A stretch of 64,000 nt of DNA, taken from Mycoplana rhizolycopersici (GTDB taxonomy: Bacteria; Pseudomonadota; Alphaproteobacteria; Rhizobiales; Rhizobiaceae). Shown here in pieces: positions 24,404-33,361 of the stretch. Numbering within the stretch: the first letter of the stretch is position 1; each line of letters begins with the position of its first letter. Location: NCBI RefSeq assembly GCF_013378445.1, contig NZ_JABXYK010000018.1:22792-86791 (forward strand), given 5' to 3'. The notes under the pieces are model-generated. The model searched no databases. It worked only from the letters and a program-made list of their open reading frames with translations, and was not told the origin of the DNA. Made by a program: the position numbers and the translations under genes.

Positions 24404-26575
24404 ATGGGTAATCGAACGAAACTGCTTGCTACGGTCGCACTGCCGATTGCGTCGATGCTGTTGCAGCCTGCCTATGCGGCTCCGTATCGCGCCATGCAGA
24501 CGGTTGGAAACGAGCAGGGGGTGATTCTCGTCCAGTCGAATGACGGCGATCTTTCCGAAGAGGAGCAGCGCAAGCTGCGCCGCCAGCAGCGTCAGCAACA
24601 GGAACAGCAGGGCGGTCAGCAGCAGGAGCGCAAGAAGAACCGCGAGCAGGCGCAGGACGGCGAACAGAAGTCCGACCGCGAGAAGGCCCGCGAGGAGCGC
24701 CGCAAGCAGCGTGAAGCCCAACAGGGCGGCGGCAACGAAGAGCAGGGCAAGCCCAACCGCGAGCGCAAGCAGGCCGGACAGCAGGGCGACGGCCAGAACC
24801 GGCCGGCGCAGAAGGAGCAGCAGTCCGATCGCGAGAAGGCGCGCGAAGAGCGTCGAAAGCAGCGCGAGGCCCAGCAGGGCGGCAACGAAGAGCAGGGCAA
24901 GCCCAACCGCGAGCGCAAGCCGGCCGAACAGCAGGGCGACGGCCAGAACCGGCCGGCGCAGAAGGAGCAGCAGTCCGATCGCGAGAAGGCGCGGGAAGAG
25001 CGCCGCAAGCAGCGCGAAGCCCAGCAGGGCGGTGCCAACGAAGAGCAGGGCAAGCCCAACCGCGATCGCAACCAGGCTGAGCAGCAGGGCGACGGCCAGA
25101 ACCGGCCGGCGCAGAAGGAACAGCAGTCCGATCGCGAGAAGGCGCGCGAAGAGCGTCGCAAGCAGCGCGAAGCCCAGCAGGGCGGCAACGAAGAGCAGGG
25201 CCGGCCCAACCGTGATCGCAACCAGGCCGAGCAGCAGGGCGACCGGAAGGATGCCGGCCAGAATCGCGGTGCGCAGGACCGAAACCAGGCCGATCGCGAG
25301 CAGTCGGACCGTGAAAAGGCGCGCGAGGAGCGCCGCAAGAAGGCCGAGGCGGACCGCGATCGCCGCACGTCGGAAGACAACCGCGAGCGCCCGCGCCGCG
25401 AACGTGATCCCGAACGCGAGCGCATTGCCCGCGACCCGTCGCGCACGACCGAGACGATCGACCTTCCCGTCGTGGGCGGCGCGGCCGTTCTCGACAGCGA
25501 CAAGGACGCCGACCGCCGCGCCGGATCGCGCGAGTCCCGAGAGGAAAGCCGCAGGAAGCGCCAGGAAGAGCGCCGCAATGTCAACGTGCGCGTGCCCCGA
25601 TCCGATGCCGACGCCCAGGTCGACCGAGACGGCAACCGCCGCAGCTACGAGCGTCGGGAAGCGATCGACCGCGAGCGTGGCGAGCGGCGCGACCGCAGGC
25701 CGAACTATCGCGATCCGGACAACGTGCGCATCGGCCGGCGCGAGGACAATCGCGTCATCTACAACATCGACAACCGCACCTTCGTGCGCCACTACGACAG
25801 CGACCGCCTGTCGCGCCGGGGGGGCGACACCTATTACGAGACCCTGCGCGGCGGACGCGTCCGCGAGACGATCGAGCGTCCCGGTGGCGTCCGGGTGGTA
25901 ACGATCCGCAACGAGTACGGCACCGTCATCCAGCGCTCGCGCTTCGTCGGCGATCGCGAATATGTGCTCTACTACGTGCCGGAGGTCGACTATGTGGATG
26001 ACCGCCCGTTCTACGATCCCGGTCTCGACCTGCCGCCGATGCGGCTTGGAATTCCGGTCGATGAGTACATCATCGACACGTCGTCCGACTATGACCGTGA
26101 CTACCGCGCGTTCCTCGATCTGCCGCCGGTGGAACCGGTTGAACGCGTCTACACGCTGGACGAAGTGAAGTATTCGGCGCGTATCCGCGACAAGGTCCGC
26201 CGCATCGATCTCGACACGATCACGTTTGCGACCGGAAGCGCCGACATATCGATGGAGCAGGCCTCGACGCTGCGCCGCGTCGCCGATGCGATCAACGACC
26301 TGCTTGATCAGGATCCAAGCGAGACCTTCCTGATCGAAGGTCACACCGACGCGGTCGGCTCGGACGAATCGAACCTGATCCTTTCCGACGAGCGGGCGGA
26401 ATCGGTGGCAAACGTTCTGACCGACGTCTACGACATTCCGCCGGAGAACCTGTCGACGCAGGGTTATGGCGAGCGCTATCTGAAGGTGACGACGGACGGG
26501 CCGGAACAGCTCAATCGCCGCGTCACCATCCGCCGGGTTACCCCGCTGGTGAAGCCGGTCGCATCAGCCGAATAG
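24404..26575 (+). CDS. OmpA-family protein with long charged repeat region
   Basis: 723 residues. A signal peptide ends near residue 26 (QPAYAAPY). Residues about 45-430 are a Gln/Arg/Glu/Lys-rich, intrinsically disordered region that includes four near-identical 50-51-residue repeats starting SDREKAREERRKQREAQQGG. A middle domain (about 440-595) is rich in Arg, Asp and Tyr. The last 110 residues are an OmpA-like peptidoglycan-binding domain: ITFATGSADIS, LIEGHTDAVGSDESN and LSDERAESVANVL. The protein probably sits in the periplasm or outer membrane tethered to peptidoglycan. Rhizobial relatives with this plan exist but are uncharacterised. The repeat number is likely to vary between strains. 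Confidence 0.85.
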   Translation: MGNRTKLLATVALPIASMLLQPAYAAPYRAMQTVGNEQGVILVQSNDGDLSEEEQRKLRRQQRQQQEQQGGQQQERKKNREQAQDGEQKSDREKAREERRKQREAQQGGGNEEQGKPNRERKQAGQQGDGQNRPAQKEQQSDREKAREERRKQREAQQGGNEEQGKPNRERKPAEQQGDGQNRPAQKEQQSDREKAREERRKQREAQQGGANEEQGKPNRDRNQAEQQGDGQNRPAQKEQQSDREKAREERRKQREAQQGGNEEQGRPNRDRNQAEQQGDRKDAGQNRGAQDRNQADREQSDREKAREERRKKAEADRDRRTSEDNRERPRRERDPERERIARDPSRTTETIDLPVVGGAAVLDSDKDADRRAGSRESREESRRKRQEERRNVNVRVPRSDADAQVDRDGNRRSYERREAIDRERGERRDRRPNYRDPDNVRIGRREDNRVIYNIDNRTFVRHYDSDRLSRRGGDTYYETLRGGRVRETIERPGGVRVVTIRNEYGTVIQRSRFVGDREYVLYYVPEVDYVDDRPFYDPGLDLPPMRLGIPVDEYIIDTSSDYDRDYRAFLDLPPVEPVERVYTLDEVKYSARIRDKVRRIDLDTITFATGSADISMEQASTLRRVADAINDLLDQDPSETFLIEGHTDAVGSDESNLILSDERAESVANVLTDVYDIPPENLSTQGYGERYLKVTTDGPEQLNRRVTIRRVTPLVKPVASAE
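24671..25276 (+). repeat. Four in-frame tandem repeats of 150-153 bp inside the OmpA-family gene
   Basis: Copies begin at 24671, 24824, 24974 and 25127, each opening with a TCCGAnCGCGAGAAGGC stretch. Lengths alternate 153, 150 and 153 bp because one Gly or Ala codon comes and goes. Copies 2 to 4 share most bases, including third positions, which points to recent duplication or gene conversion. The fourth is diverged at its end and is followed by a partial fifth start near 25305. Confidence 0.88.
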
Positions 26576-26599
26576 GCATGGCACCACGAAATGACCTCG

Positions 26600-26625
26600 C
26601 GGCCGCCGGAGCGATCCGGCGGCCG
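26600..26625. terminator. Convergent hairpin between the OmpA-family gene and mobB
   Basis: CGGCCGCCGGA (26600-26610) pairs with TCCGGCGGCCG (26615-26625) around GCGA; 11 perfect pairs. A short TTCTA follows on the plus strand. It lies in the 52-bp gap between two converging genes and can serve both. Confidence 0.65.
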
Positions 26626-26627
26626 TT

Positions 26628-27161
26628 CTATGTCCGGCTTTTGGCCGCATCCAGCCCCACGGTGCGAATGACGAAGTCAGCGATCGCGTCCGTATCGTCG
26701 AGATCGAAGACGGGCAGAGCGCTGTCTTCGACGCGATGGTCGGCGGCGATCGCCACAATGTGGGGATCTTGCGGCGCCAGCGGCGTCCGGTTGGCAGCCT
26801 CCAGCCGCCGCGCCTCGATCTTGGGGATCGGCTCGCGCTTGTAGCCCTCGATCAGCACCAGGTCGCAGGGAGCGATCCGGGCGAGGATATCCTCGAAGCT
26901 CGGTTCAGGCTCGCCACGCAACTCGTGCATGATGGCAAAGCGGGTGCCGGATACGATGGTCACTTCATGCGCGCCCGCCTGGCGGTGGCGGTAGCTGTCG
27001 GCGCCGACCTTGTCGATATCGAAGTCGTGATGCGCATGCTTGATGGTCGACACACGGTAGCCGCGCGAGACGAGCGTCTCGACAAGGCGCACGGCAAGCC
27101 CTGTCTTGCCGGAGTTCTTCCAGCCCGCGATGCCGAAAATCCGGGGACGTGTTGCCGTCAT
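26628..27161 (-). CDS. mobB: Molybdopterin-guanine dinucleotide biosynthesis protein B
   Basis: 177-residue GTP-binding adapter that assists MobA in converting Mo-molybdopterin to the guanine dinucleotide cofactor. P-loop GWKNSGKTGLAVRL near residues 13-26, STIKHAHHDFDIDKVGADSYRHRQAGA (in pieces) near 38-64, and LVLIEGYKREPIPKIE near 100-115 are family hallmarks. ATG 27161 overlaps the mobA stop by 4 bp; the longer upstream frame is inside mobA. Confidence 0.92.
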   Translation of the reverse strand: MTATRPRIFGIAGWKNSGKTGLAVRLVETLVSRGYRVSTIKHAHHDFDIDKVGADSYRHRQAGAHEVTIVSGTRFAIMHELRGEPEPSFEDILARIAPCDLVLIEGYKREPIPKIEARRLEAANRTPLAPQDPHIVAIAADHRVEDSALPVFDLDDTDAIADFVIRTVGLDAAKSRT

Positions 27162-27814
27162 GGGTCGAGTGCTCCCAGCCAGTGCTGCGCGGCGACCAGA
27201 TCGGCCGGCGTGTTGACGTTGAAGAACGGATCGAGCCGGCCAAGCCCGGTCTCGTGGTCGGCAAAATGCACCTCGGTAGCCCCATGGCGGGCGAGCCAGT
27301 CGCGCAGCCGGAGGCTGCGCCCACTGCTCAGCCAGTGTTCCAGGTCGTCGGCAAGCGCAAGCGGCCAGAGCCCAAAGACCGGATGCAGGCCGCCGCTGGA
27401 GGCGGCGACGGCGATGCGGTCGGGGCGGTCGATTGCACCGGCAAGCCTGGCGACGAGATCGGTCGGAAAGAACGGGCTGTCGATCGCAACGGTCACCACA
27501 TGCGAAGAGGACCATGAGGCGACGCCGGCATAACGGAGCGATGCCAGGATGCCGGCGAGCGGCCCGCTGCGGCTGTCGTCCAGATCGCTGAACACGGAGA
27601 AGCCGAGCGCCTCCAGTTCAGGCGGCCGGTCGTTGGCGTTGATCGCGACGGCGGTAACCTGTGGCGTCAGCCGGCGGGTGGCGCGAAGGACAAGCGATTC
27701 GGGTCCGAACGGCAGGAGCGCCTTGTTGCGCCCCATGCGGCTGGAGCGGCCTCCCGCAAGCACGACACCGGGAAATGCCGTGCCGCTGTCTGCCGAACTC
27801 TGTAATGCCTTCAT
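27158..27814 (-). CDS. mobA: Molybdenum cofactor guanylyltransferase
   Basis: 218-residue nucleotidyltransferase that attaches GMP to the molybdenum cofactor for DMSO-reductase-type enzymes. N-terminal VVLAGGRSSRMGRNKALLPFG (residues 17-37, GxRxxRMGxxK signature), DSRSGPLAGILASL near 80, and a VAIDSPFFPTDLV Asp near 110 take the usual place of the metal-binding CDxPF. GAGGA abuts the start. Translationally coupled with mobB; moaA, an earlier pathway gene, is 3 kb away at 30786-31838. Confidence 0.92.
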   Translation of the reverse strand: MKALQSSADSGTAFPGVVLAGGRSSRMGRNKALLPFGPESLVLRATRRLTPQVTAVAINANDRPPELEALGFSVFSDLDDSRSGPLAGILASLRYAGVASWSSSHVVTVAIDSPFFPTDLVARLAGAIDRPDRIAVAASSGGLHPVFGLWPLALADDLEHWLSSGRSLRLRDWLARHGATEVHFADHETGLGRLDPFFNVNTPADLVAAQHWLGALDP

Positions 27815-28180
27815 TCCTCAAATGCCTCGGGCCATCCATATGAGTCTGCGACAGAAGTTATAGCAAGTCTTGTCTCTTTCCGCTGTCTATGCAGGCCGCC
27901 GCGGCGATCGGGGACCGATCCGCGGGGGCTGCTGCAGATGGGAAGATGCTGCAATGCACGCTTCGCATTTCGTTAATGTTCGCGTCCTATCGTTACGTCA
28001 CCCGAAAGACCTTCGCATGATGCGACGGATGGCCGGTGCGCGCGATTTTTCTCGCAGCGACCGTCGCTTGTTCTTTTCTGCTGTTGCGCCCGAGTTTGCG
28101 CCGGCGACCTATCCGCAGGACCGGCGATCCTGCCATTCACGGGGATGCAATCGGACAGAAGAAAAATATCCGGGGAACCC
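27815..28180. other. 366-bp divergent intergenic region
   Basis: Between mobA and the HBM-type chemoreceptor. No coding frame, RNA gene or clear hairpin terminator is seen. It must hold both promoters; none is clear enough to call. Confidence 0.4.
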
Positions 28181-30721
28181 ATGTCCATTATCGATCGCAT
28201 GCTGCAGCGCCGCCGCATCGTCACCAAGGTGCTGCTTTTCGTCATTCCGCTGGTGGTCCTCATCGCCGGCATCGGTCTCGTCGGGTTCTTTACCGCCCGG
28301 ACGCTGAACGGACACATGACCGTAACGCGCGAGACCATCAACAGCCTGTCGGACTTCCAGAAGCTCAGGACGGCGCTGCAAGACTTCGTCGACGAGCCTA
28401 CGGAAGAAAATCGCGACGCGCTGAGCGCGCGCGTGGACGATCAGAATGCCGGAATCGGGACCCTCAACGATCTGCTGCCGGAACAGGCCGTGAAGGACAA
28501 GATCGCCTCGGTCGTTGCGCTTGCGCCGAAGATGCGCGAAGAGACCGACCTTCTCTGGTCCATCAAGGTGGAGCAGGACAAGATCACCAACGATCTCGAG
28601 TCAGCCCTTTCCGGGCTGGCCGAACAGGGGCAGTTCGCCGAAAAACAGATCGGCGTGATCCGCAGCGAATCCGACGAGAAGGAAAAGTTCGCCCGCACGC
28701 TTCTTTTCGATGCGGCCGCATATCAGGGGCTCGCAGAGCGGGTCGGCAAATTCCGCAAGCCCGTTGCGCTTGCCATGAAGGCGGAAGACAAGGTCAAGGC
28801 CGCGCAGACCTATCTGCCTGCGCTGATCAAGCAGGTCGGCGAATCCGAAAAGATCGCCTCGCCCAAGGCGCTGGGGCAGTTCGCGCTGCTGAAGCGGGAG
28901 ATCGAAGCGATCCAGAAGGTTCTGGCAAGTGCGGACGACGCAGAAGCCAAGAAGCAGGCCTTCACGCCCATACTCTCCAAGCTTTCGAAGTACGATGCCG
29001 ATTTCGTAAAGGCGGCCCAGGAGAATTCGGACCTCGCGGCAAAGCGGTTTGTGACCATGGATGCAGAGATTGGCCTGCTCAAGTCGCTGATTTCGATCAT
29101 GAACGACACCTTTACCAATATCGACCGGACGCGACTGCACATCAGCGAGCTTCACCGCAAGCTCGACCAGGAGAGCCGGGATCTGATCCTTGCAGATGTG
29201 CAGGCCGTCGCGGCGAGTGCTGCCCAGCTTTCCGAGCTTGGCGCCCGCAATGCGGCGCTGCGCGATCTTTCCGGGCGCATCGCGCCGCATCTTGCGGCGA
29301 TCGAGGATGGGTCACAGGCTCTGATCGATGTCGGCCAGCGCTGGCGCGACGCGCGCAGCCTCGGCCGTTCGCTCGTCGCCGACGCCAGCCAGACATTGGA
29401 GGCCTTCGTCAGCCGCGCCCAGGAGGCAGGCAAGCGCGACAGCCAGCGTTCGGCCGATGTCTCCATCATCGCAATGGTGGCGGGAACGTTGCTTGCGATC
29501 ATCGGCGGCCTGATGCTGGTCGAGACCTTGCGCGGCCCGCTGAAGCGGGTGACCGAGGTGATGTCCCGCCTTGCCAGCGGCGATCTCAACGTGCCGATCG
29601 AAGGCCGCAACCGCGGCGACGAGATCGGCGACATGGTCCGCTCCGTGGCCGTGTTCCGCGATGCCGCAGTCGAGAACGTCCGGCTTGAGCAGGAGGCCGA
29701 GGCGCAGCGGGCGCAGACGGCGCAGGAGCAGGCCCGGCGCGCCGCCGAGCAGGCGCGCATCGAGGCCGAGCAGATGGAAGCGCTCACGGCCCTCTCCAAC
29801 GTGCTCGGCAAGCTTGCCGAGGGCGACCTGGAGGAAAGCATGACCGAGACGCTGGCTGCGGAATACGTGACCATGGCCCGCACCTACAACAATGCGGTCG
29901 AAGCATTGCGGGCAACGCTGGCCGATGTCCGGGCGACGACCCTGGAGATCAACGGCGGCGCCGGAAATCTCGCGACTTCCGCCGACGACCTGGCGCGGCG
30001 GACGGAGCAGCAGGCGGCAGCTCTGGAGGAAAGCTCCCGTGCGCTTCGCCAACTGACCGACATTGTCCGCTCGACGGCCGAAAGCGCCCAGCGCACCGCG
30101 CTCTCCGTGGACGAGACGCACGACTATGCGATCCGCTCCAGCGCGGTCGTGACCAAGGCGGTGGAGGCGATGGCGCAGATCAACACATCTTCCGAGAGGA
30201 TCAGCACGATCATCGGTGTCATCGACGAGATCGCCTTCCAGACCAACCTTCTGGCGCTCAATGCGGGCGTGGAAGCCGCGCGCGCCGGCGAGGCGGGGCG
30301 GGGATTTGCCGTGGTCGCCCAGGAAGTGCGTGAACTGGCGCAGCGCTGCGCTGGAGCTGCGCGCGAGATCAAGGGGCTGATTTCGGACAGCTCCGCGCAG
30401 GTCCGAAACGGCGTGTCGCTCGTGGAAGAGACCGGCAATGCACTGTCGGTCATCAACGAGCACATCTCGACGATCCACCAGCTTGTCGGAAATATCGAGC
30501 AGGCGGCGGCCGCACAGTACGAAGGCCTGAACGAGGTGAATGCCGCAGTGCATCAGGTGGAACTGATTACCCAGCAGAATGCGACCATGGTGGAGGAAAA
30601 CACGGCCGAAATTCACGGGCTGCGCCGGCGCGTGGAACTGCTCAACCAGAAGATCGACCGCTTCAAGATGCGCGATTTCGATGGCAGGCGCGAGGGCTAT
30701 CGGGATCACTACGCCGCCTGA
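28181..30721 (+). CDS. Transmembrane chemoreceptor with helical sensor domain
   Basis: 846 residues. TM1 is at about 15-40, followed by an all-helical periplasmic region of about 385 residues, consistent with a helical bimodular (HBM)-type sensor. TM2 is at about 425-447, with HAMP after it (about 448-500) and a second HAMP-like segment (about 530-580). The signalling domain has its tip at [19 protein letters not shown] near residue 685. It feeds the CheA pathway; ligand unknown. HBM receptors known elsewhere bind organic acids. ATG 28181 is chosen because GGGGAA lies 4 bases upstream; an in-frame ATG at 28145 has none. A bidirectional terminator follows. Confidence 0.88.
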   Translation: MSIIDRMLQRRRIVTKVLLFVIPLVVLIAGIGLVGFFTARTLNGHMTVTRETINSLSDFQKLRTALQDFVDEPTEENRDALSARVDDQNAGIGTLNDLLPEQAVKDKIASVVALAPKMREETDLLWSIKVEQDKITNDLESALSGLAEQGQFAEKQIGVIRSESDEKEKFARTLLFDAAAYQGLAERVGKFRKPVALAMKAEDKVKAAQTYLPALIKQVGESEKIASPKALGQFALLKREIEAIQKVLASADDAEAKKQAFTPILSKLSKYDADFVKAAQENSDLAAKRFVTMDAEIGLLKSLISIMNDTFTNIDRTRLHISELHRKLDQESRDLILADVQAVAASAAQLSELGARNAALRDLSGRIAPHLAAIEDGSQALIDVGQRWRDARSLGRSLVADASQTLEAFVSRAQEAGKRDSQRSADVSIIAMVAGTLLAIIGGLMLVETLRGPLKRVTEVMSRLASGDLNVPIEGRNRGDEIGDMVRSVAVFRDAAVENVRLEQEAEAQRAQTAQEQARRAAEQARIEAEQMEALTALSNVLGKLAEGDLEESMTETLAAEYVTMARTYNNAVEALRATLADVRATTLEINGGAGNLATSADDLARRTEQQAAALEESSRALRQLTDIVRSTAESAQRTALSVDETHDYAIRSSAVVTKAVEAMAQINTSSERISTIIGVIDEIAFQTNLLALNAGVEAARAGEAGRGFAVVAQEVRELAQRCAGAAREIKGLISDSSAQVRNGVSLVEETGNALSVINEHISTIHQLVGNIEQAAAAQYEGLNEVNAAVHQVELITQQNATMVEENTAEIHGLRRRVELLNQKIDRFKMRDFDGRREGYRDHYAA

Positions 30722-30744
30722 ACCAAGCGGCGTGCAGCAACAGA

Positions 30745-30774
30745 AAGCCCCGGCGAAGTTTCGCGCCGGGGTTT
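30745..30774. terminator. Bidirectional terminator between chemoreceptor and moaA
   Basis: AAGCCCCGGCG (30745-30755) pairs with CGCCGGGGTTT (30764-30774), 11 pairs with one wobble. It is flanked by AAA on the left and TTT on the right, so it works in both directions between the two converging genes. Confidence 0.82.
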
Positions 30775-30785
30775 CCAGCGAAAGG

Positions 30786-31838
30786 TTAGCCGCCGGTAAC
30801 GCTCATGTGGCGCGCGACGGCCGGCCGCCGGTTGCGGTCTATGATGAAGTCGTGACCCTTCGGCTTGCGCGTGATCGCTTCGTCGATCGCCTGCGAAAGG
30901 AGCGCATCGTCCTCGGAGGCACGGAGCGGAAGGCGCAGGTCGGCGGCGTCGTTCTGGCCGAGGCACATGTAGAGCGTGCCCGTGCACGTCAGGCGCACCC
31001 GGTTGCAGCTTTCGCAGAAATTGTGCGTCATCGGCGTGATCAGGCCCAGACGGCCACCGGTTTCAGCCACGCGGACATAGCGCGCCGGCCCGCCGGTGCG
31101 ATAGTCGATGTCGGTCAGGGTAAACTCTTCGCCAAGGCGCTGGCGCATCTCCGACAAAGGCAGGTAATGCTCCGTGCGGTCTTCGTCGATTTCGCCCATC
31201 GGCATGGTTTCGATCAGGGTCAGGTCCATGTCGCGGCCGTGCGCCCAGCGCAGCATTGCCGGGATCTCGCGATCGTTGAAGTCTTTCAGCGCGACGGCGT
31301 TGAGTTTGACCTTTATGCCGGCTGCCTGCGCCGCATCGATGCCTTCCAGCACCTTCTGAAGGTCGCCCCAGCGGGTGATGGCGCGAAACTTGTCCGGGTC
31401 GAGCGTATCGAGCGAGACATTGATGCGGCGAACGCCGCAATCGGCAAGCTCGGCGGCATGCCTGGAAAGTTGCGATCCGTTCGTCGTAAGCGTGAGTTCG
31501 TCGAGGCGGCCGGCCTCGACATGGCGGCCAAGCTCGCGCACCAGGAACATGATGTTCTTGCGCACCAGCGGCTCGCCACCGGTCAGTCGAAGCTTACGAA
31601 CCCCCTTGTGGATGAAGGCGGAACAGAGCCGGTTCAGCTCCTCCAGCGTCAGCAGATCCTTCTTCGGCAGAAACGTCATGTTCTCCGCCATGCAATAGGT
31701 ACAGCGGAAGTCGCAGCGATCGGTGACGGAGACGCGCAGATAGGTGACGGCGCGGCCGAACGGATCGACCATCGGCGCGTCCGAGTGTAGAAGCGCCTTC
31801 GCCCTGTCCATCGTGCCTGCGAAACTGTTCAATTCCAT
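30786..31838 (-). CDS. moaA: GTP 3',8-cyclase (molybdenum cofactor biosynthesis protein A)
   Basis: 350-residue radical SAM enzyme that starts molybdopterin synthesis from GTP. The SAM cluster motif CDFRCTYC is near residue 45, GGEPLVRK near 90, and the C-terminal cluster [18 protein letters not shown] near 275. It ends in the Gly-Gly tail VTGG needed for activity. ATG 31838 gives the normal family length; GGAG is only one base before it, and ATG 31811 is an alternative. MoaC and MoaE are not in the window. Confidence 0.93.
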   Translation of the reverse strand: MELNSFAGTMDRAKALLHSDAPMVDPFGRAVTYLRVSVTDRCDFRCTYCMAENMTFLPKKDLLTLEELNRLCSAFIHKGVRKLRLTGGEPLVRKNIMFLVRELGRHVEAGRLDELTLTTNGSQLSRHAAELADCGVRRINVSLDTLDPDKFRAITRWGDLQKVLEGIDAAQAAGIKVKLNAVALKDFNDREIPAMLRWAHGRDMDLTLIETMPMGEIDEDRTEHYLPLSEMRQRLGEEFTLTDIDYRTGGPARYVRVAETGGRLGLITPMTHNFCESCNRVRLTCTGTLYMCLGQNDAADLRLPLRASEDDALLSQAIDEAITRKPKGHDFIIDRNRRPAVARHMSVTGG

Positions 31839-31973
31839 GCTCCGTTCTGATCCGCAATGTTGGCCGGTCGCCGTCAACCGTCAAGGCCAATCCATGCATT
31901 ATCTCACGAAATTGAACCTTGCCTACGTCCCGTTCGCGTCATACTGCTGCCCGGGCATGCACGGAGAGCGATG

Positions 31974-32348
31974 ATGAGCGAGCACTGGCCGACGGAATTA
32001 CGGGTATCGAAGGATCGTCGCTGCCTGACCGTCGCCTTCGACGACGGACAGCGCTTCGATCTATCTGCGGAAATGCTGCGCGTGCTTTCGCCGTCGGCGG
32101 AAGTGCAGGGGCACGGTCCCGGCCAGCGCGTCACCGTGCCCGGCAAGCGAAACGTCGCCATCCTCGCCGTTACGCAGACGGGCAACTACGCCGTGCGGAT
32201 CGGCTTCGACGATCTCCACGAGACGGGCATCTACACGTGGAGCTATCTGCGCGAACTGGGTGAGAAGGGCGATGAGCTCTTCGCCGCCTACGAGCGCGAA
32301 CTGGACGAAAAGGGGATGACCCGCGACCGCGCCGAGAGGCCTCGCTAG
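31974..32348 (+). CDS. DUF971 (gamma-BBH N-terminal-like) protein
   Basis: 124 residues. The fold is that of the DUF971/GBBH-like N-terminal family: SAEMLRVLSPSAEVQGHG near residues 35-52, GKRNVAILAV near 60, and TGIYTWSYLRELG near 84-96. Function is unknown; relatives are linked with Fe-S or carnitine-related enzymes, which is not evidence here. GGAG is 7 bases before ATG 31974 (an ATG at 31971 also fits). Divergent from moaA. Confidence 0.85.
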   Translation: MSEHWPTELRVSKDRRCLTVAFDDGQRFDLSAEMLRVLSPSAEVQGHGPGQRVTVPGKRNVAILAVTQTGNYAVRIGFDDLHETGIYTWSYLRELGEKGDELFAAYERELDEKGMTRDRAERPR

Positions 32349-32487
32349 GCTTTCCCGGTCGCGTCCGTCATTTCAGGCCGTAGCGGTCGGGCATGAGGGA
32401 CTCGGTGCGTCAGACAGAAGCTTCACTGTTGTGCGCCTGTCATGAGAGAGTGCGATCGCGGAGCGAACCCATTGACTGGAGCAAAGC

Positions 32488-33096
32488 ATGACGGTCGTCA
32501 CATCCGTGGAACAACTGAATGAACTTTATGGCGAGCCCGGCGAAGCCTCGCTGGTCAAGGTCACGAATTTTCTGACGCCGGAATATCAGGCGATGATCGA
32601 GGCTTCGCCGTTCATGACGCTGGCGACGGTCGGACCGGAGGGGCTCGATTGTTCGCCGCGCGGCGACGCTGGTCATGTGATCCATGTCGAGGACGAACGC
32701 ACGCTCATGCTGCCGGACTGGCGGGGCAACAACCGAGTCGATTCGCTTTCCAACATCGTCCGCGATCCGCGCGTCGGGCTGTTATTCCTGATTCCCGGGT
32801 CGAACACCACGATGCGCGTCAACGGTCGCGCCGTCCTGCGCATCGATGACGAACTGACCCGACGTTTCGAAATGGAGGGGCGCCACCCGCGATCGGTCGT
32901 CGTCATTACGGTGGACGAGGCCTATTCGCAGTGCGCGCGCGCAGTCCTGCGCGCCGACCTGTGGAACCCGGCGAAGCATCGCGATTCGGGCAAACTACCG
33001 AGTGTCGGACAGATGCTGGCTTCCGCCAAGAAAGGCTTTGACGGAGCGGCGTACGACAAGGAATGGCCCGGCCGCGCGGCGAAGACCATGTGGTAG
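32488..33096 (+). CDS. PPOX-type flavoprotein (pyridoxamine 5'-phosphate oxidase family)
   Basis: 202 residues with the split-barrel FMN-binding fold: ASPFMTLATVGPEGLDCSPRGD near 36-57, RGNNRVDSLSNIVRDPRVGLLFLIPG near 80-105, and a C-terminal HRDSGKLPSVGQML. It resembles the MSMEG_1061-type FMN-dependent PPOX family. The substrate is unknown. GGAG lies 7-8 bases before the ATG. Monocistronic; a long imperfect palindrome follows at 33126-33165. Confidence 0.85.
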   Translation: MTVVTSVEQLNELYGEPGEASLVKVTNFLTPEYQAMIEASPFMTLATVGPEGLDCSPRGDAGHVIHVEDERTLMLPDWRGNNRVDSLSNIVRDPRVGLLFLIPGSNTTMRVNGRAVLRIDDELTRRFEMEGRHPRSVVVITVDEAYSQCARAVLRADLWNPAKHRDSGKLPSVGQMLASAKKGFDGAAYDKEWPGRAAKTMW

Positions 33097-33125
33097 GGCT
33101 AGCGCAGCTCGTCTTCTGGCGGGAC

Positions 33126-33165
33126 GCGTGCCCCCGGAAATGCCTCTCGGCATCCGGAGGCACGC
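33126..33165. repeat. 40-bp imperfect palindrome after the PPOX gene
   Basis: Nested arms GCGTGCC/GGCACGC, CCGG/CCGG and TGCC/GGCA around a TCTC loop give about 16 pairs with small bulges. No T-run on either side. It could be a factor-assisted terminator, an mRNA-stabilising structure or a dispersed rhizobial palindromic element. Confidence 0.6.
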
Positions 33166-33290
33166 ACCCAGGTGCCCCACCTGTCGCACGAACGCTGCAA
33201 TGCCGGGAGGCCGTCGGGCGTTCAGTGCGATGAACAACTCCTAGCGTCCGGCGGGCTGCCTTGCGGTTTCCAGCGGAACTGCACGCAAAA

Positions 33291-33309
33291 GAAGGCGCCT
33301 TCCGGCGCC
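33291..33309 (-). terminator. Terminator of the diguanylate cyclase gene
   Basis: On the minus strand, GGCGCC GGAA GGCGCC is followed by TTCTTTTGCG. It lies 53 bp beyond the cyclase stop. Confidence 0.68.
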
Positions 33310-33361
33310 GTCGATCTGTCTGCAAGGTATCGAGATACGACCGAACACGGCGGCGGGCCGG

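Noticed and set aside
24671..25276. Regular repeats considered as a CRISPR array
   Set aside because: Unit length is about 150 bp with no unique spacers, and all copies are in frame within one gene.
24616..25635. A second minus-strand frame opposite the same repeats, Ser/Arg/Cys-rich
   Set aside because: Another shadow of the same repeat; composition is not protein-like and no family is recognised.
24284..26344. A 686-codon minus-strand open frame opposite the OmpA-family gene, very hydrophobic and repetitive
   Set aside because: It is the antisense of the charged repeats: Arg/Gln/Glu codons read backwards give Leu/Ala/Phe. There is no start context, and the plus strand has a signal peptide and an OmpA domain.
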